From contig JAACJK010000164.1 in NCBI GenBank assembly GCA_013368325.1, positions 1,509,926 through 1,573,925 of the forward strand: a stretch of DNA of 64,000 nt. Reading direction: 5' to 3'. Both the position numbers and the translations under genes were made by a program. This DNA is from Ephemerocybe angulata. Its lineage: Eukaryota > Basidiomycota > Agaricomycetes > Agaricales > Psathyrellaceae. Shown here in pieces: positions 23,401 to 35,168 of the stretch. How positions within the stretch are numbered: the stretch's first letter is position 1; each line of letters opens with the position of its first letter. The notes below the pieces were generated by a model. It saw nothing but the letters and a program-made list of their open reading frames with translations. It made no database searches and was not told the DNA's origin.

Positions 23401-26400
23401 ATACCGTCCAAGCGTTTCTTCGTAAAGGAGAACATGGGTGTTTGTTCGGAGTCTTGACAGAGGAAGGTACACAAGTTCTTCACGATCTTGTCAGGAGGTT
23501 GAGTGATATTGTTCTTCGAGCAGAAGCGGATGAAGCGAGCGACAGCAACGGCGGATCGTGTTTGCAGGTCAATGTTCTCCTCGTTCTATAGATGAGAGAG
23601 TTAGAAGGATAGCATGGAAGTGAAGAGCGGATCCTTACTTTGATCCCATTCATGATCCCCTTCACTACAGGGCTAACTTTGTCTGGGACGCTTTGGAACG
23701 CAACGAAGGCCCCCGCAAAAGACGCCGAAACCCGATTGTCGCTCTGAGCTTTCATTTCCAGGTAGCGCTTGATGCTAACGTCAATCTTCTCTCGACGTTC
23801 GGCGATGATAGCAAGTTCCTTCTTCTTAGTACGGCCAAGACTGTCTCGTAACCGTACGTAGTGGGTTGCCAAAACCTTTTGAGCAGACTCGATGGTGAAT
23901 GATCCAGGGTTCGTGCCAGACACGTCAACATCAGAACCAAGATTGGGAATGGACGAGGAAGGTAGTTTGCAGAGCGTCGAGAACTGTTGCAAGACCGCCG
24001 TGATTTCTCCGTGAATGCGCACCAGGGAGGGGGTCAACTCGTGGTATCCGGGAGGAGGCTTGCCTTGCAACCACGAGAGGGACTTATCGCTAAGCTCTTT
24101 TGCCAGTTCTAAACGGTCGAGAAGCAAAGGCTGCGAGGGATTCTTGAGGGAGTATCGATGTGCCCATTCTTCCGCAATGACGCCAGCGAGGAACTTTTGT
24201 ACCATGCTTGTCGAATCCATGTAATGGACTATGATAGGTCTAAACACGTCGACGATTGCCTGATTAGAAGATGCGATGTTAGCCGAAAGATCGTTCTGGC
24301 GAAAAGGCTACGCAACACACCTCGAGCTTCCAGCACAAGAGGAGCTCTGCTAACGCACTTGCAGCAGTCACGCGAGCTCTAAAGATCGTTTCCACCGATA
24401 CAAGAGACAAATCCTGCGCTAACATGTTCTTGTCGACGTTGTGGCGTTCTGGCGCTTTCGCGTTCTCGACTGCCATTGAGGGATGATAAAACTTCGACGT
24501 GTCGATTGGCAGACCAATTGGCGTCATCACGATGGCGTACCAATCGAGGATAAGCGCTTGATCGATTGTAGCTTCTAGCTTTCCAGCGTCAGCTGAGAGA
24601 ATGGACAGGGCACGCTCCCAGGCGGCCATGCTGGTCTCCCGGATGTCGAGGCGTTCTTCGCATATGAGATTTTGGAAGAGGAGGCAAAAGAAAGGCGTTG
24701 ATATCCACTCTCGGGGAAGACTAGGAACGGTCATGAAGGAATCCAGGGTTTTGATGACAGCAAGGCGAACGTTGGATATCGTATGTCGGAAGAAAGGAAA
24801 TAAAGTGGTGGCCAGTGTCGAGAGGGGCAGACTAAACATCACAATAGTTTAAGCCAGCTATGAGTGTGAAAATAGATGAGACTTACGCGACATCATTGGC
24901 AAGGATGTCAATTACTTTATCGTATGTCACGAGAGTTCCTGAAAAGACGTTAGCTGGGTCAGAGGTGAGAGATTTTGACGTACCTAGGAGGTCCATGACG
25001 GCCCCAACGCTTGAACTGAGGTCGTCCTTCATGTCTGACAGGCAATGCCAAAGAACGATCAAAACCTGCTCTAGCATCTCGGGAACTTGTTCCACTAGAT
25101 GGTTTGCAACCGGCAGCAAACATGACGCTGCGACCGAACGAACGTCGTCGTCTCTGTCTCCCAACCTAGAACGGAGGGAATTGAAATCAGCTCAATCCAA
25201 CCGAAAAGTATGATGTCACTGACCCCAGTATCGCAGCCTCGACGACATCCTTGAGAACGTCTGGAGACTCCGTTGTGCCTTCTCCTTTCGGTGCCCATTC
25301 GAAGAGATCACTCCGCACGGCGACTTCGTATTTAATGCCAAGGAGACCCGCATGGCGAACCTCCCAGACGTGACTGTGCTCGGGATCAGGCGATTGTCCG
25401 TTCTGTAACGTTAGAACGGAATCTTGTCTGATCATTTGCAGTAAGATGGAATGTACATGTAGCATAGAGCGACGTGGCATGTGAATGAGGAGAGATGCTA
25501 GGGTCTGCGACACCGTTTCTCGGACGGGTGCGACAACCTGTAATGTGTTGAGCTTTAGCGCCGTCAGAATAGAGTGCAGACTAACCTGGTCTGATACGAA
25601 GTCACCGAAGCGATCCAAAACAAAAACGCAGAGGAATTTGGCGGACAGATCGTTGCACCACCTCTCGTGAGCAAGTTCATTGTCTTGATATGAAATAGAG
25701 TCTATTCGAATGATATTATACAGGTTGTCCGATTGGTAATTGATTCAAAGGGCGTACCTTTCATGCCTCCATATCTGCCTTGAGCCTTGAGAAGCTCCCT
25801 CAACGCCAGTGCAGCACCGTGACGAACTTCCCAAGCCGCGCTGAGAAGATCCACCTCCAAGACTTTAACCACACCATCCCAAATCCAGCATCCATCCTCA
25901 ACCTCAAGTGCCTTGCTTTGTTTAGCCGCTTTGGGTGAGACGGCACCACCCTTCGTCGGGTCTATTACAACTCGTTCCAGAGGCTTGCTGGTGTCAATTG
26001 GGACTGGGCTATTGATTCGGGATTGCGAATTTGCCTTCTCGTCTGCGGCTATTAACCGAGCCCTAGAAGAAACAATGAGAGGCGAAGTCGGAGAAAATTT
26101 TTGAGGAACGCACTTATTGGGAACGGTCGTGGCTGCTGTCGCATATTTAGCGCCCACGGATTGAGGAGGGGGCGCAGAAACGAACGCAGAGTTCCCTGGC
26201 TTTCGTTTACGTTTTAGGCGATTTCGTTCGCGGGCTGATAGTCCAGAAAGGTCAAGCTCGGGTGCGGGTGTGGCTGCAGACGATGACGACGGAGAAGGAG
26301 CTGCGGGAGAGAGATCGCGAGTAGGAACAGAAGAATCCTTAGCTGTCAGCTCGTCGGGGGTCCTGATATCCATTTCCGAAAGATTGTTGACAACGTCGCC

Positions 26401-27109
26401 AGAGTCCAGAGGCGATGCATCTTCGTCGATGACCATATCCTCAGCCAGTTCTTTGTCCAAGTCCATATCATCCGCGACGTCATCAAGGAATTCAAGCCCG
26501 AGGCGAGTCATCGCCTCTTTCCTAGCCTTCTTCACCTCAGCGGCACTCGACAAGATCCCAGCGGGCTTGATGAACTCTTTTCCGGACGAGGCGAGAAGAA
26601 GCTTGCCCTGCGTCAATAGTTCCCGAAGAGAAAACTTCGGATAGTCGGGAGGTGCGTCGCTCGCGATACTGGGCGGCGATTTCAAGTATTCACCAGTGAT
26701 AGGTTGCCAGAGTGGAGAGAGGGAGAATATCTGTGACAGCGCGACGGAAGCAGCAGTCCTCGAGTCAAACGATTTGGAATGGAGGTAGGGTATGATCTAG
26801 AGATACATGAGTACAATAAAAACACGAGATTAAAGGAAAACATTACTCTGGCGACAACAGACATCAGCTCTGCCCATGAGGCTCGGTCCCGTAACGTTTC
26901 TTGCTGCCTGTTCGCCTTTGCATCCTCCTCGATGATTGCGACATGGCTTGTGACACTTTTAACGGCTAACTGAGCGAGTTGTTTGGCTGCGGTATTCCTG
27001 ACCGAAGTCGAGGATCCGGTATCTAGGAGAAGCAAAAGCCTGTCCAACCTGGGGCAAAGTCAGTCCTCCATTCGACGACGAGAAACACTGCGCTCTACCG
27101 CGAAGTCAT
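20419..27109 (-). CDS. MOT1: TATA-binding-protein-associated ATPase Mot1/BTAF1 (Snf2 family)
   Basis: Swi2/Snf2 ATPase that strips TBP from DNA and redistributes it between promoters. The start is two codons and a Ser (MTSR) before an intron, then LDRLLLLLDTGSSTSVRNTA, the classic Mot1 N-terminus. HEAT-like repeats span most of 22.6-27.0 kb, for example AVWEVRHGAALALRELLKAQ and LLGIKYEVAVRSDLFEW. The helicase core shows DMGLGKTLQSICILAGK (Walker A), LDEGHVIKN (DEGH box), RVILSGTPIQNNVLELWSLF, LRLDGSTDSNKR-type motif IV (seen as MRLDGSTDSNKRHAIV), VGGLGLTLTGADTVIF and DRAHRIGQKKVVNVYRL. The end reads DLSSFMTSLGGP. At 6.7 kb with about 20 exons it has the expected full length of ~1900 residues. 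Confidence 0.94.
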
Positions 27110-27373
27110 CCTCCCAGGCCGGCCGGGCCGTGATTGCAGCGAATTACTTTGTTTGGGTCTGTTTACAGGGGGAATTGGTCGCGGCGGGAGCCCAGTCTTT
27201 AAATCTCCTCTGATTAACGTGTGACTTGCCGTCGTGACCGTCACACAAATACCATGAATAGACATTTCGCTTGATCGGTGCCTTTGGGCTCACCAAATTT
27301 GGTCGGAAAACAGCATTTCGCTTCAGCTTGGTCCCTCTTCAACTCCCAGAACGTCCCCACTATTCGCCCGCCA
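27110..27373. promoter_or_regulatory. Intergenic region of the divergent MOT1 / JmjC pair
   Basis: This 264-bp gap contains the 11-bp palindrome GTGACCGTCAC at 27234-27244, resembling a spaced bZIP/CREB-like half-site pair, and a TTTAAA stretch at about 27198-27203. Function is inferred only from position. Confidence 0.35.
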
Positions 27374-28802
27374 ATGAGCCTCTCGCATGCCGCACTCGCC
27401 ACCGTCTTCGACGACATCGAAAATCTGTCTTTAACGCCGTCGTCGGGAGGTACGTGCTCAAATAGTGACGCGGTCACGTTTGACAAGAAAATCTATAGAC
27501 ATCCAGCGTTTGGTTCAGGACTGGAAGGTTTCAGCGACGAAGGCCATTATCAACGTCAGGGGGCGTATCTGTTTTCCAGAGACTGAAGAATGTCTTTCAG
27601 GCATTCGCAGCCGAGCTCATGCTGGCATGCCCCAGTGTAAAGGTCTGGAGTTGTGGCTTTGCAGGCGAATCTATACCGATGCATGTATCCTGTCCGCCCT
27701 GGTTCAAGACGCGGCTGGCAAATCATTGGAGGCGATTGGGACTTTGGATTATGCTCTAATTATAGCCGGTGCAGCGGGGGAGTCCAGGTTCGAGATAATC
27801 CATGGGCTCATTCACGCGTTTCAAGCGCCGCTACGCGAGGCGAGTCCCGTTGTCGCCACCAACGACGGCCCAGAAGAGCCTGTTGAACCACTTCCTACTA
27901 CCCTTGCCTCATCCACTTTCCCCATTCCTAGAATCTCAGAGCCGTCATTCCTTTCCTTCCAGTCCACGCAATCTAAAGCACCATTTATCGTTCCAGGCTA
28001 TGCTCAAGGTTGGCCAGCTTTGAATGAGCACCCTTGGCGTAGGGCATCCCATCTCAGAGCCGCCTCTGGTCCGGGTCGTGTGGTTCCCGTCGAAGTTGGA
28101 GAGAACTACCTTTCTGACAAATGGAATCAAGTTATCATGAGTTGGGACGCCTTTTTATCCTCTCTTGATTTTGAGGACCAGGAAACATGCAGGGTTCAAG
28201 TTGAAGAGATTCAATACCTTGCTCAGCACAATCTTTTCACGCAGATGCCCGCCCTCGAAGACGACATTGAAATCCCAGTATATGCGTACGCATGCTTGAC
28301 GTCCGACGGCCGAGTTCATCAGCCTCCCAGTAACGAAAGGCAGCTCGTCATAAACTCTTGGTTGGGTCCGAAAGGAACGATCTCACCCCCTCACACTGTG
28401 AGTGCCTTTGTTGACGCGAATGTATACAAGATTCTGATTGCCCTTAGGACCCATTTCACAACCTTTATGGTATGTTGAGAACCACCTCGCTTCTAATGGA
28501 CTGAATGGATCATTAACCAACCTCGTTCAGTGCAAGTTGTCGGCCAAAAAACCGTCTGGTTAGCGCCCCCATGCCGAGATATTTCCCGCGTCCTGTCTCC
28601 GCCTCAGACCTCATCGCCGCTACAGAATACCTCACGGTGTGATATATTTGCTGGAGAGATGGATGACGAATTCGCAACGCTTGTGCTGCCACACGCCATC
28701 CACGCAACGCTGAACCCAGGCGACCTTCTATATATCCCAGCGGGTTGGTGGCATGCTATGCGGAGCGAACGGACGAGTTTTTCCTTGTCCTTCTGGTTCT
28801 GA
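27374..28802 (+). CDS. JmjC-domain protein, JMJD5/KDM8-like 2-oxoglutarate dioxygenase
   Basis: Probable Fe(II)/2-oxoglutarate-dependent hydroxylase or peptidase of the JMJD5 group. The N-terminal helical region includes [20 protein letters not shown]. The JmjC fold starts at [20 protein letters not shown] and continues with [19 protein letters not shown]. Two tiny introns split the iron site: SPPHT then DPFHNLY, giving the HxD pair, then [14 protein letters not shown]. The distal His is in [17 protein letters not shown]. All three metal ligands are therefore present. I start at [18 protein letters not shown]; an in-frame ATG at 27278 would add 32 residues. It ends SLSFWF. Histone demethylation is not established for this group; hydroxylation is the safer role. 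Confidence 0.84.
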
Positions 28803-29072
28803 GATTCAATGTTTCGGTTCACTTTGAGTAAAAATGGAGCACGAGTTCATGTTGAAATGTATGTAGCCGTATCATACACTGTATGTAGTGAGCGGCGAAT
28901 ATAATTCATTGGCCGCCATCACGCGCCAGTCAGGATCCGCCTTGTCCATCAGGAATTTCAAACTGTTCCACTTACTTCACCCCTGTACCTGCCTGTGCCT
29001 CCATCGCGTTTCTCATGGTACCGGCCAGCCATTTTTGAGCAACAGGAACGCCCGCCGTTCGTCTCCCTTTCA

Positions 29073-32000
29073 ATGTACACCGGTAACAACCAGCCTCCAG
29101 CACTTAGTTATGGCGACAGACGGGGAACAACGCCTCTGAGCTCTACAACAATTGCTGAAGCTGTTGACCGATCTCCTGACGGAGGACTCACCCTAGTTCT
29201 GTCTAAACTCAACCTGTCTGATGTCAGTGTTGAGGCCGCTGAGGAACTTGCGTCTGTGGGCAGGAATGGACCAGACGAGGAGTGCATCATCGAAAGGTCA
29301 GGCGTGGCTAGTCAACCCTTAATTGAGGCACCACCAATCTGAATTTTGCAGGATCACCCTTGGAAGCAACCGCCTAACCACCCTACCGACTGAGTTTGCC
29401 CTACTTTCGAGACTACGCTATCTCAACCTCAAGCACAACAGCTTCTCTAGTTTCCCCGATGTGGTTCGTTAGCCTTCTCGCCGTTCCAAACGCATTTCTC
29501 AATGGGACCGCAGTTAACTGTCATGCCAAACCTTGATACTTTGGATATCAGCCATAACAAGATTAAGCGGTTTCCTGCACATCCCGGGCGATTGACTGAA
29601 TTACGAGTATGTCAACGATCGGTGTATGAAGGCTCCCCACTTACGACTTGTGCAGGTGTTCTCATTTTCCAAGAATAAGATCTCGCGGCTTCCTCCGTAC
29701 TTCTCTAAATTCAAGCGTCTGGAGCTTCTAAAACTGGACAGAAACCCTCTCGAATGGCCCCCTCGCAACGTTCTGCAGAGTGATACATCTCATGATGGCG
29801 AAGAGGCGATGAAGGACTGGATAACAAATGTGTTGGAATGGATCGACTATAATACTTCTCCTCTTAAGGCTAACGATGACTCGGGATATGGGGAGACACC
29901 TGAATGGGAATCGAGCGCGTGAGTTTTTCATTGCTTGCCTGGGCCTATACTAACGCTCGCAATAGTAAGCAAGGGAAGCATAAGGCGTGGAGGTTCCCCC
30001 TGCACGAAACCGATGGGGACTCTGCGACTGGAAGACTATCGCATAATCGGACGTTCTCCGTCGACTCCCAGGCATCTTCCCTCCAGGACGAATCTCTTTC
30101 TGAAATTGACCCTGCGAGGGCAAGGGGACCTGGGCATTTCAAGCTTGCCCTCGATTACCCCACCATCTCCGTCCCAGAGCATTCACCTATCCGTCCTTCT
30201 GAAACGTATCTCTCAAGCCCGGCAGATTCGGAAAAGTTTGAGCTTCTTTCTTCCGGCTCACACAACGACGCAGCCGATGTCAATCGACATCCAGCAGTTC
30301 ACCTTCGAGCATCGTCTGTGGCGACGGAGCATCGGAACCAACCAAGCGCTGTTTCTGCGAAGCAAAGTTTACCCGACCTCCGGTCCCCCCAATGGACCAA
30401 ACTCACGGATTCTCCCGAACAAACCTTCACCGACTTCATTGCTTCACAGCCTGAACAAACCTTCCACACGCAGGGTAGGCAACCGTCTGCTTCGAGCGTT
30501 GATGTGAAGCCCGAGCTCAAGATATCCAGTGCAACCCGTGCAACACCGTCGATGGCGTTCGAGCGCAATTCCTATTTCCAGCGCCTCTCAACCATGCCCA
30601 CCTCAGTCAAATTGCCAGCCCCACTTCTGTGCTTGGTCGAGACAGCGCGTAGTATCTTGTTCGTGACGAGCCAAGTCTATCAGACGATCGAGCACTACGC
30701 GAATCATGCCATCGACCAGAAGTACTCGGCTACCTTCAAACGAGTTCTAGAACCCGCCAACTCAGACATGCTCCAGTTAATTCGAGCACTCGACCGTTTC
30801 GATGCAGCAAGCCAGAAAAGCCTACCTCCTCCCCCTGTTTGCAGGACCATAGCGGAAACTTGTCGAAACACAATTGTGGTATCCAGCAGAGCCGTCGGAA
30901 TGTTTGCCATCCAACTGAGGATGGCCCCATGCGATGATCCACGTTACTCACGTTGGATTCTGTTGGAACTATATGCATCCACAGCCGAAATATCCGTTGC
31001 ATGGCAGAATCTCCTTCCTCATATGGAGGCGCTGAAATCGTTCCTTCACGGTAAAGCTCATCATCAACCCCTTTCCCTTCTCCAAGCACCCGCATTCGGA
31101 ACATCGTTCTCGCAATCCAATCAACGAACAGAGCTCCAGTATCCTCCCCCTCGTCTCCGCAACGCGGATTTTGCTGCCATTCGAAGCCACAATGCTAGGC
31201 GACACGCGGGATCTTTCAGTTATCGAGACGTCGAACTAGGCAAAGTCCTGCCGTCCATTGACGAGCCGCCAAGTCTTCCGGCTGGGGCTGGACAACTCGC
31301 GACGCTCCGTACTCCGAAACGCCAGGCCACTGCACCTCCCACCGCCCCATCGCTTGGGAGCTCGTTGTCACTTCCTGCACCTTACACACCCGCTTCGACT
31401 TCATACCGCTCCGAATCATTTTCTCGCCACAGCAGGGAGCCCTCTCTGGATCAGCCACTCCGCTCCGCCCCGACGGCGGGGGTGAAGTTGAAGTCTTTGG
31501 ATTTGCCCAGCGCCATCCGACAGAAACCAGACCGGGAAACGCTTCTCTCTATTCGACAGACGATGGAGTCCTCGCCTAAGGTTTGGGACGCAATTGAAGA
31601 TGCAATAACTCCATCAGACACTACAGCAAAGGAAATCATTAGGAAGGCTCGAGAAATCTGTCGCAAGCTGTCGCTTGGCCTACGCAATGTTATGGAAAGC
31701 GACAAGTCATCCGACGTTCACCTCGGCGAGAATGCACAGCTCCTGACGAAGGTAAGATCTAATGATTTGAACAAATTCACTCGATGTACCCTTGACTTAC
31801 ATTGGTCAGTTTGTAACTCAGATATCCAATCTTGTCAAGAACGGCACGATCTCTCGTACGGCTTTACCGACTCTGCAGGCCCACCTTACTCGGCTAGCAG
31901 AATCAGCTGAGGAGCTGAGCAAGATGTTCAATACCTCTTCGGCCCCTTCCTCGTCAGCCCGACCTTTTTCCCCGATGTTCTCCAACCCATTTTCGTCGAT

Positions 32001-32199
32001 GGGCTCCGACGACAACCGCTTGGGCTCCAGTCTGTCACGAACCAGGAGTGCTCAGCCCACGCCTTCTCTCAAGACACTACCCTCCTTTCTCCATGAGAGT
32101 CCAAGGAGCGCTCTCCCTTCATCAAGCTTCAAGATTCCAAGTATCCATAGAATAGTAAGCAGCCGAGAAATTCATACCGATCTAGCGGACCCTGGTTGA
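29073..32199 (+). CDS. SOG2: RAM signalling pathway protein Sog2, leucine-rich repeat
   Basis: Component of the fungal RAM network (Cbk1/Mob2/Tao3/Hym1/Kic1/Sog2) for polarised growth and cell separation. The N-terminus reads [20 protein letters not shown]. At least four leucine-rich repeats follow across short introns: [54 protein letters not shown] and [20 protein letters not shown], ending [17 protein letters not shown]. The long second half has a helical core ([24 protein letters not shown], seen as [18 protein letters not shown]) flanked by Ser/Pro-rich disorder, and a final helix pair ([20 protein letters not shown]). This order matches the Sog2 C-terminal domain. The precise C-terminus is uncertain: the frame can stop at 32199 or a further splice could follow. 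Confidence 0.82.
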
Positions 32200-32298
32200 T
32201 AAACTGCTTGCGACTTGGGTATCTGCAATGTATATACTATATCTACCTGTATTATTTTTCACTGTCGGACGTCGAGGACATCGCGTCGCTTGACAGTG

Positions 32299-32336
32299 AA
32301 GTCCTAGGTCCGGGTCCTAGGTCCGGTCCGGGGTCC
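32299..32336 (+). repeat. Left arm of a GGTCC-rich inverted repeat
   Basis: Starts AAGTCCTAGGTCCGGGTCC and matches the reverse complement of 32938-32976 with only a few differences. The two arms enclose about 600 bp. No clear flanking target-site duplication was found, so a transposon origin is possible but unproven. Confidence 0.65.
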
Positions 32337-32937
32337 ATGCATGGGTAAAGGTCGCCAGTTGCGCTCGATTCATCGCTGCTTTGTCGTTATCATCGCTCTC
32401 CAGTTGCTCAGCTGTCGGTAGCTGGTATCAAAACCCTAATACATGTCTTTTTCTCTGATTTGCTCTCCTACCATTCTCCGCCACCCTGAAAGCCTTCATA
32501 CTCGTTGGTTGTGACCTCAAAACACTTCCCAGAATTCTTCGAGTAGCTCGTCGTGGCATTTATCCCACTGCAAGCAAGCAAGCCTTAATAAAGTCATGAA
32601 CATATAATGACTCAAGTGTGCCGGGCGCTTGTGGATAGACTGACGTGATGGGGTGTAGATCGGTCATAACAGGCAACTGACATCGATGAAACTCACAATA
32701 TCATCGAGTGTAGCTCCCGCTAAAGGGGCTAAAAGGGTTGGAAGGGTGTTCATTGAAGAGGGATGGATACCATGTCGATAGGTGAGTTGGATTGGTATTT
32801 CTCGAGAAAGGGTCACACGGTATTTAAGTCAAATAATTACAATAGACACTCAACCAACGTTTTCAGGCGTCGCTGAGGGCACTAAACAAAGACAAAAGGG
32901 TGTCCTCACAACCGATTCGGGCTGCTTTGACAATGGT

Positions 32938-32976
32938 GGACCCGTGGACCGGACCTCGGACCCGGACCTAGGACTT
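32938..32976 (-). repeat. Right arm of a GGTCC-rich inverted repeat
   Basis: Reads, on the minus strand, AAGTCCTAGGTCCGGGTCC then GAGGTCCGGTCC, pairing with 32299-32336. The match was found by eye and spans 38-39 bp with one indel and about three substitutions. Confidence 0.65.
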
Positions 32977-33280
32977 AGATTCCGCTATACGCGATATTCT
33001 GCGGACGTCGGATCCCGGACCTTCATATACTTAATGCACGCATTATGCATGGCTAGGGCCCTAGGGCCCAGTGAGATCGCACCAGGACGTCAGAAATCTA
33101 CAGCAATCCACAGCCGCACATTTCGATGAGCTGCCACAGATTGCCATAGAATGCCCCAGACCTCAATTTGGCTCACTTTTCACGCCTGGAATCGCCTGAA
33201 ACCGCTCGTAGAAAGTGGATAGAAAATACGTATAATTTGTAATATACTAGCTCATACAATATACACAATACAGGATACAA

Positions 33281-33563
33281 ATGCTACGAAATGTGCACAA
33301 GTCATCAGAAACGGAAGTACGACGAGGGATGGGGCACGTACCATGAACGAGCGAGGGTATAGCGTGGTGTGAGAACAGAGATGCTACGAAACACGCGCAC
33401 AAGTCGTCAGAAACGGAAGTACGACGAGGGATGGGGCACGTACCATGAACGAGCGAGGGTATAACGTGGTGTGAGAACAGAGATGCTACAAAAGCCGCGG
33501 AAGTTGTCAGAGACCGAAGTGCGACGAGGGAGGGGGCACGTACCATGAGCGAGAGAAGGTAGA
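33281..33563. repeat. Tandem repeat, about 2.8 copies of a 100-102 bp unit
   Basis: Units begin ATGCTACGAAA at 33281 and 33381 and ATGCTACAAAA at 33483. Each contains CAGAAACGGAAGTACGACGA (third copy diverged) and GGGGCACGTACCATGA. Copies 1 and 2 are nearly identical; copy 3 is diverged and cut short. The unit is divisible by three, so a frame on the minus strand stays open through it, but no known domain is encoded. Confidence 0.85.
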
Positions 33564-33703
33564 GAGCGGCGATGGTGGTTCCAAGGGGAGACGATGGTGA
33601 TACAACTAAATCGAAGATATTAGAGTTCATCAGAGCGATGGAAGAACGCTACGCACAATTAATGGTACGGAGAGAGAGCAAGAATCTTGATAGCATGTGG
33701 AAA

Positions 33704-33898
33704 GCGAGCGATGAGAGTGACGAAAGTGCACGAGTGCGACGAGAGCGACGAGAGCGACGAGAGTTACGAAAGCAAGTCGGCGATGAGAGTGATGAGAGCG
33801 ACGAAAGCGAGTCGGCGATGAGAGCAACGAGAACGATGAGAGCGATGACTCGGATTCCGATGATTCCGACAAGAGCGAGGAAAGCGGCGAGCGGCGAG
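33704..33898 (+). repeat. Low-complexity GAGCGACGA / GATGAGAG repeat
   Basis: Degenerate 9-bp repeat (GCGACGAGA and variants). In one plus-strand frame it encodes repeated Ser-Asp-Glu (DESDESDES) and Arg-Glu-rich stretches within an open frame at 33572-33904. No homologous protein is recognised; it may simply be a microsatellite-like expansion. Confidence 0.6.
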
Positions 33899-34175
33899 TA
33901 TTAATTATTGAAGGAGGCGCCGCTGCGCAAGTGATCTAGTTTGATGTTCACTGGCCACTGCCGGAAGCAGCCATGGACGCCGCGCGGCCCGCGAGCTACC
34001 CAGAGTCAGCATGCTTGCGGTGGTGGTGACGGAATGGTGCGTACGTTCTGTGCATCGGCTTCAGGTTATCGCACTTTTCGGAGCTATAGCTGGGCGAAGG
34101 CAAGGTGAAGCGGCGAGCGCCTCACTTTGTTCTCGTCATGGGGCCAGGGGGTCATTCGATATCGTTGGGCGAGCT

Positions 34176-34685
34176 TCAGCGGCGAGGAATTAACATAGTC
34201 GATAGGATCGTTATCGCTGTCGTACGCGTCGCCGTCAGTTGAGTTGGAGAAAGGAGGCGGGGGAGACGATGGCTTTGGGACGCAGGAGCCTGCCCTTGGA
34301 GGTATTGTCGTAATGAGGGAGCTAAGGCGAAAGTGAGGTGGTCCCGTCCAAATTTGCGTTTGGCGGGTTCGAGATGAGGAAGAAGAGGCTGGAAGGTAGG
34401 GCGAAGGCAAAGGGAACAAGTAACTGACGCGCCGCTCGCGATGTATTCGTACCAATTTGGAGCTCCGCCTGAACGGACTTGGCGATTCAGAATTTCAGAG
34501 GCTCTAGGGATCCCTCCAGTGACAATCCAGTTAAACAGGGACGCCCAATGACAACCCCAGTATGTCTTTTCCTTCTTTCGGTACCCAGAATGGTGTGGGA
34601 TCCCAAGTTCTATCGCTCTATAGTTGAGTCTCGAGGCCTTGCTCGAGGCATCTTTCCGATGTCGGTGGGATGGTAGCGGGCACAA
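34176..34685 (-). CDS. Possible hypothetical protein, weakly supported
   Basis: An open frame of 169 codons reads plausibly in its first half (YWGCHWASLFNWIVTGGIPR, ASEILNRQVRSGGAPNWYEY). A second overlapping frame at 34084-34455 reads plausibly later (GDAYDSDNDPIDYVNSSPLK), which would suit a spliced gene with the junction near 34330-34430. I could not find a clean splice join and recognise no domain. It could be a lineage-specific gene, a decayed gene or chance. Confidence 0.25.
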   Translation of the reverse strand: MCPLPSHRHRKDASSKASRLNYRAIELGIPHHSGYRKKEKTYWGCHWASLFNWIVTGGIPRASEILNRQVRSGGAPNWYEYIASGASVTCSLCLRPTFQPLLPHLEPAKRKFGRDHLTFALAPSLRQYLQGQAPASQSHRLPRLLSPTQLTATRTTAITILSTMLIPRR

Positions 34686-34865
34686 GGGACTTCGAGAAAG
34701 GAAACAGTTTAGAAGTAAAAGAATATATTTGCGGACTGTAATCAGTTATAAGTCGTACAGTTGTTGTGGAAGAGTGTGGGCTGCTGGAGGTATGTAGTTG
34801 AAAGAGAAATGATCGACATCAACGGTTCTGCAGCTCTGGGCTGCTGTGGAATGTGGCCCACCGAT

Positions 34866-35131
34866 TTAGGCTGCTCCGGTTTGCCAGGGATTTCTGGCGT
34901 CCTGGTGCGATCTCACTGGGCCTAGGGACGGCATATACTCGAGCATGATTCTTTGATAGGTATTTGCGGGGCTGATGCTGACACAGCCAACTCTGTTGAT
35001 CTCAGATCCGTCGGCAACAGTCAATCTCACCAAGACCTGGATATCACCCTGCGAGGCGAACAGAATTGACTTCGAAGGCAACTTGAAGCTTAAAGCACCG
35101 CCCGAAGGAGCGATCGCCATTATCGACGCGC
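34866..35131 (-). CDS. Possible short gene divergent from PAN2, weakly supported
   Basis: An open frame reads MAIAPSGGALSFKLPSKSIL from an ATG in the PAN2 upstream region and ends NPWQTGAA. Its composition is protein-like, with alternating hydrophobic strands (GDIQVLVRLTVADGSEINRV). A longer reading from 35219 overlaps the PAN2 start on the other strand. No family recognised; it may be a chance frame in the PAN2 5' region. Confidence 0.22.
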
Positions 35132-35168
35132 ACTGGGGCCATTGCGTCTCTTTGCCACTTCTACAAAC

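Larger units (their letters stand above)
32200..33250. other. Gene-poor stretch with an inverted repeat pair
   Basis: No convincing gene here. It holds the 38/39-bp inverted repeat arms listed separately and a palindrome CTAGGGCCCTAG at 33053-33064. Short open frames on both strands have no recognisable domains. Confidence 0.5.

Noticed and set aside
32481..32754. Possible two-exon small gene on the minus strand (MNTLPTLLAPLAGATLDDI plus a short exon)
   Set aside because: The best-framed join gives only about 35 residues. A more protein-like exon (SGKCFEVTTNEYEGFQ) is in the wrong phase for that splice. Too weak to list.
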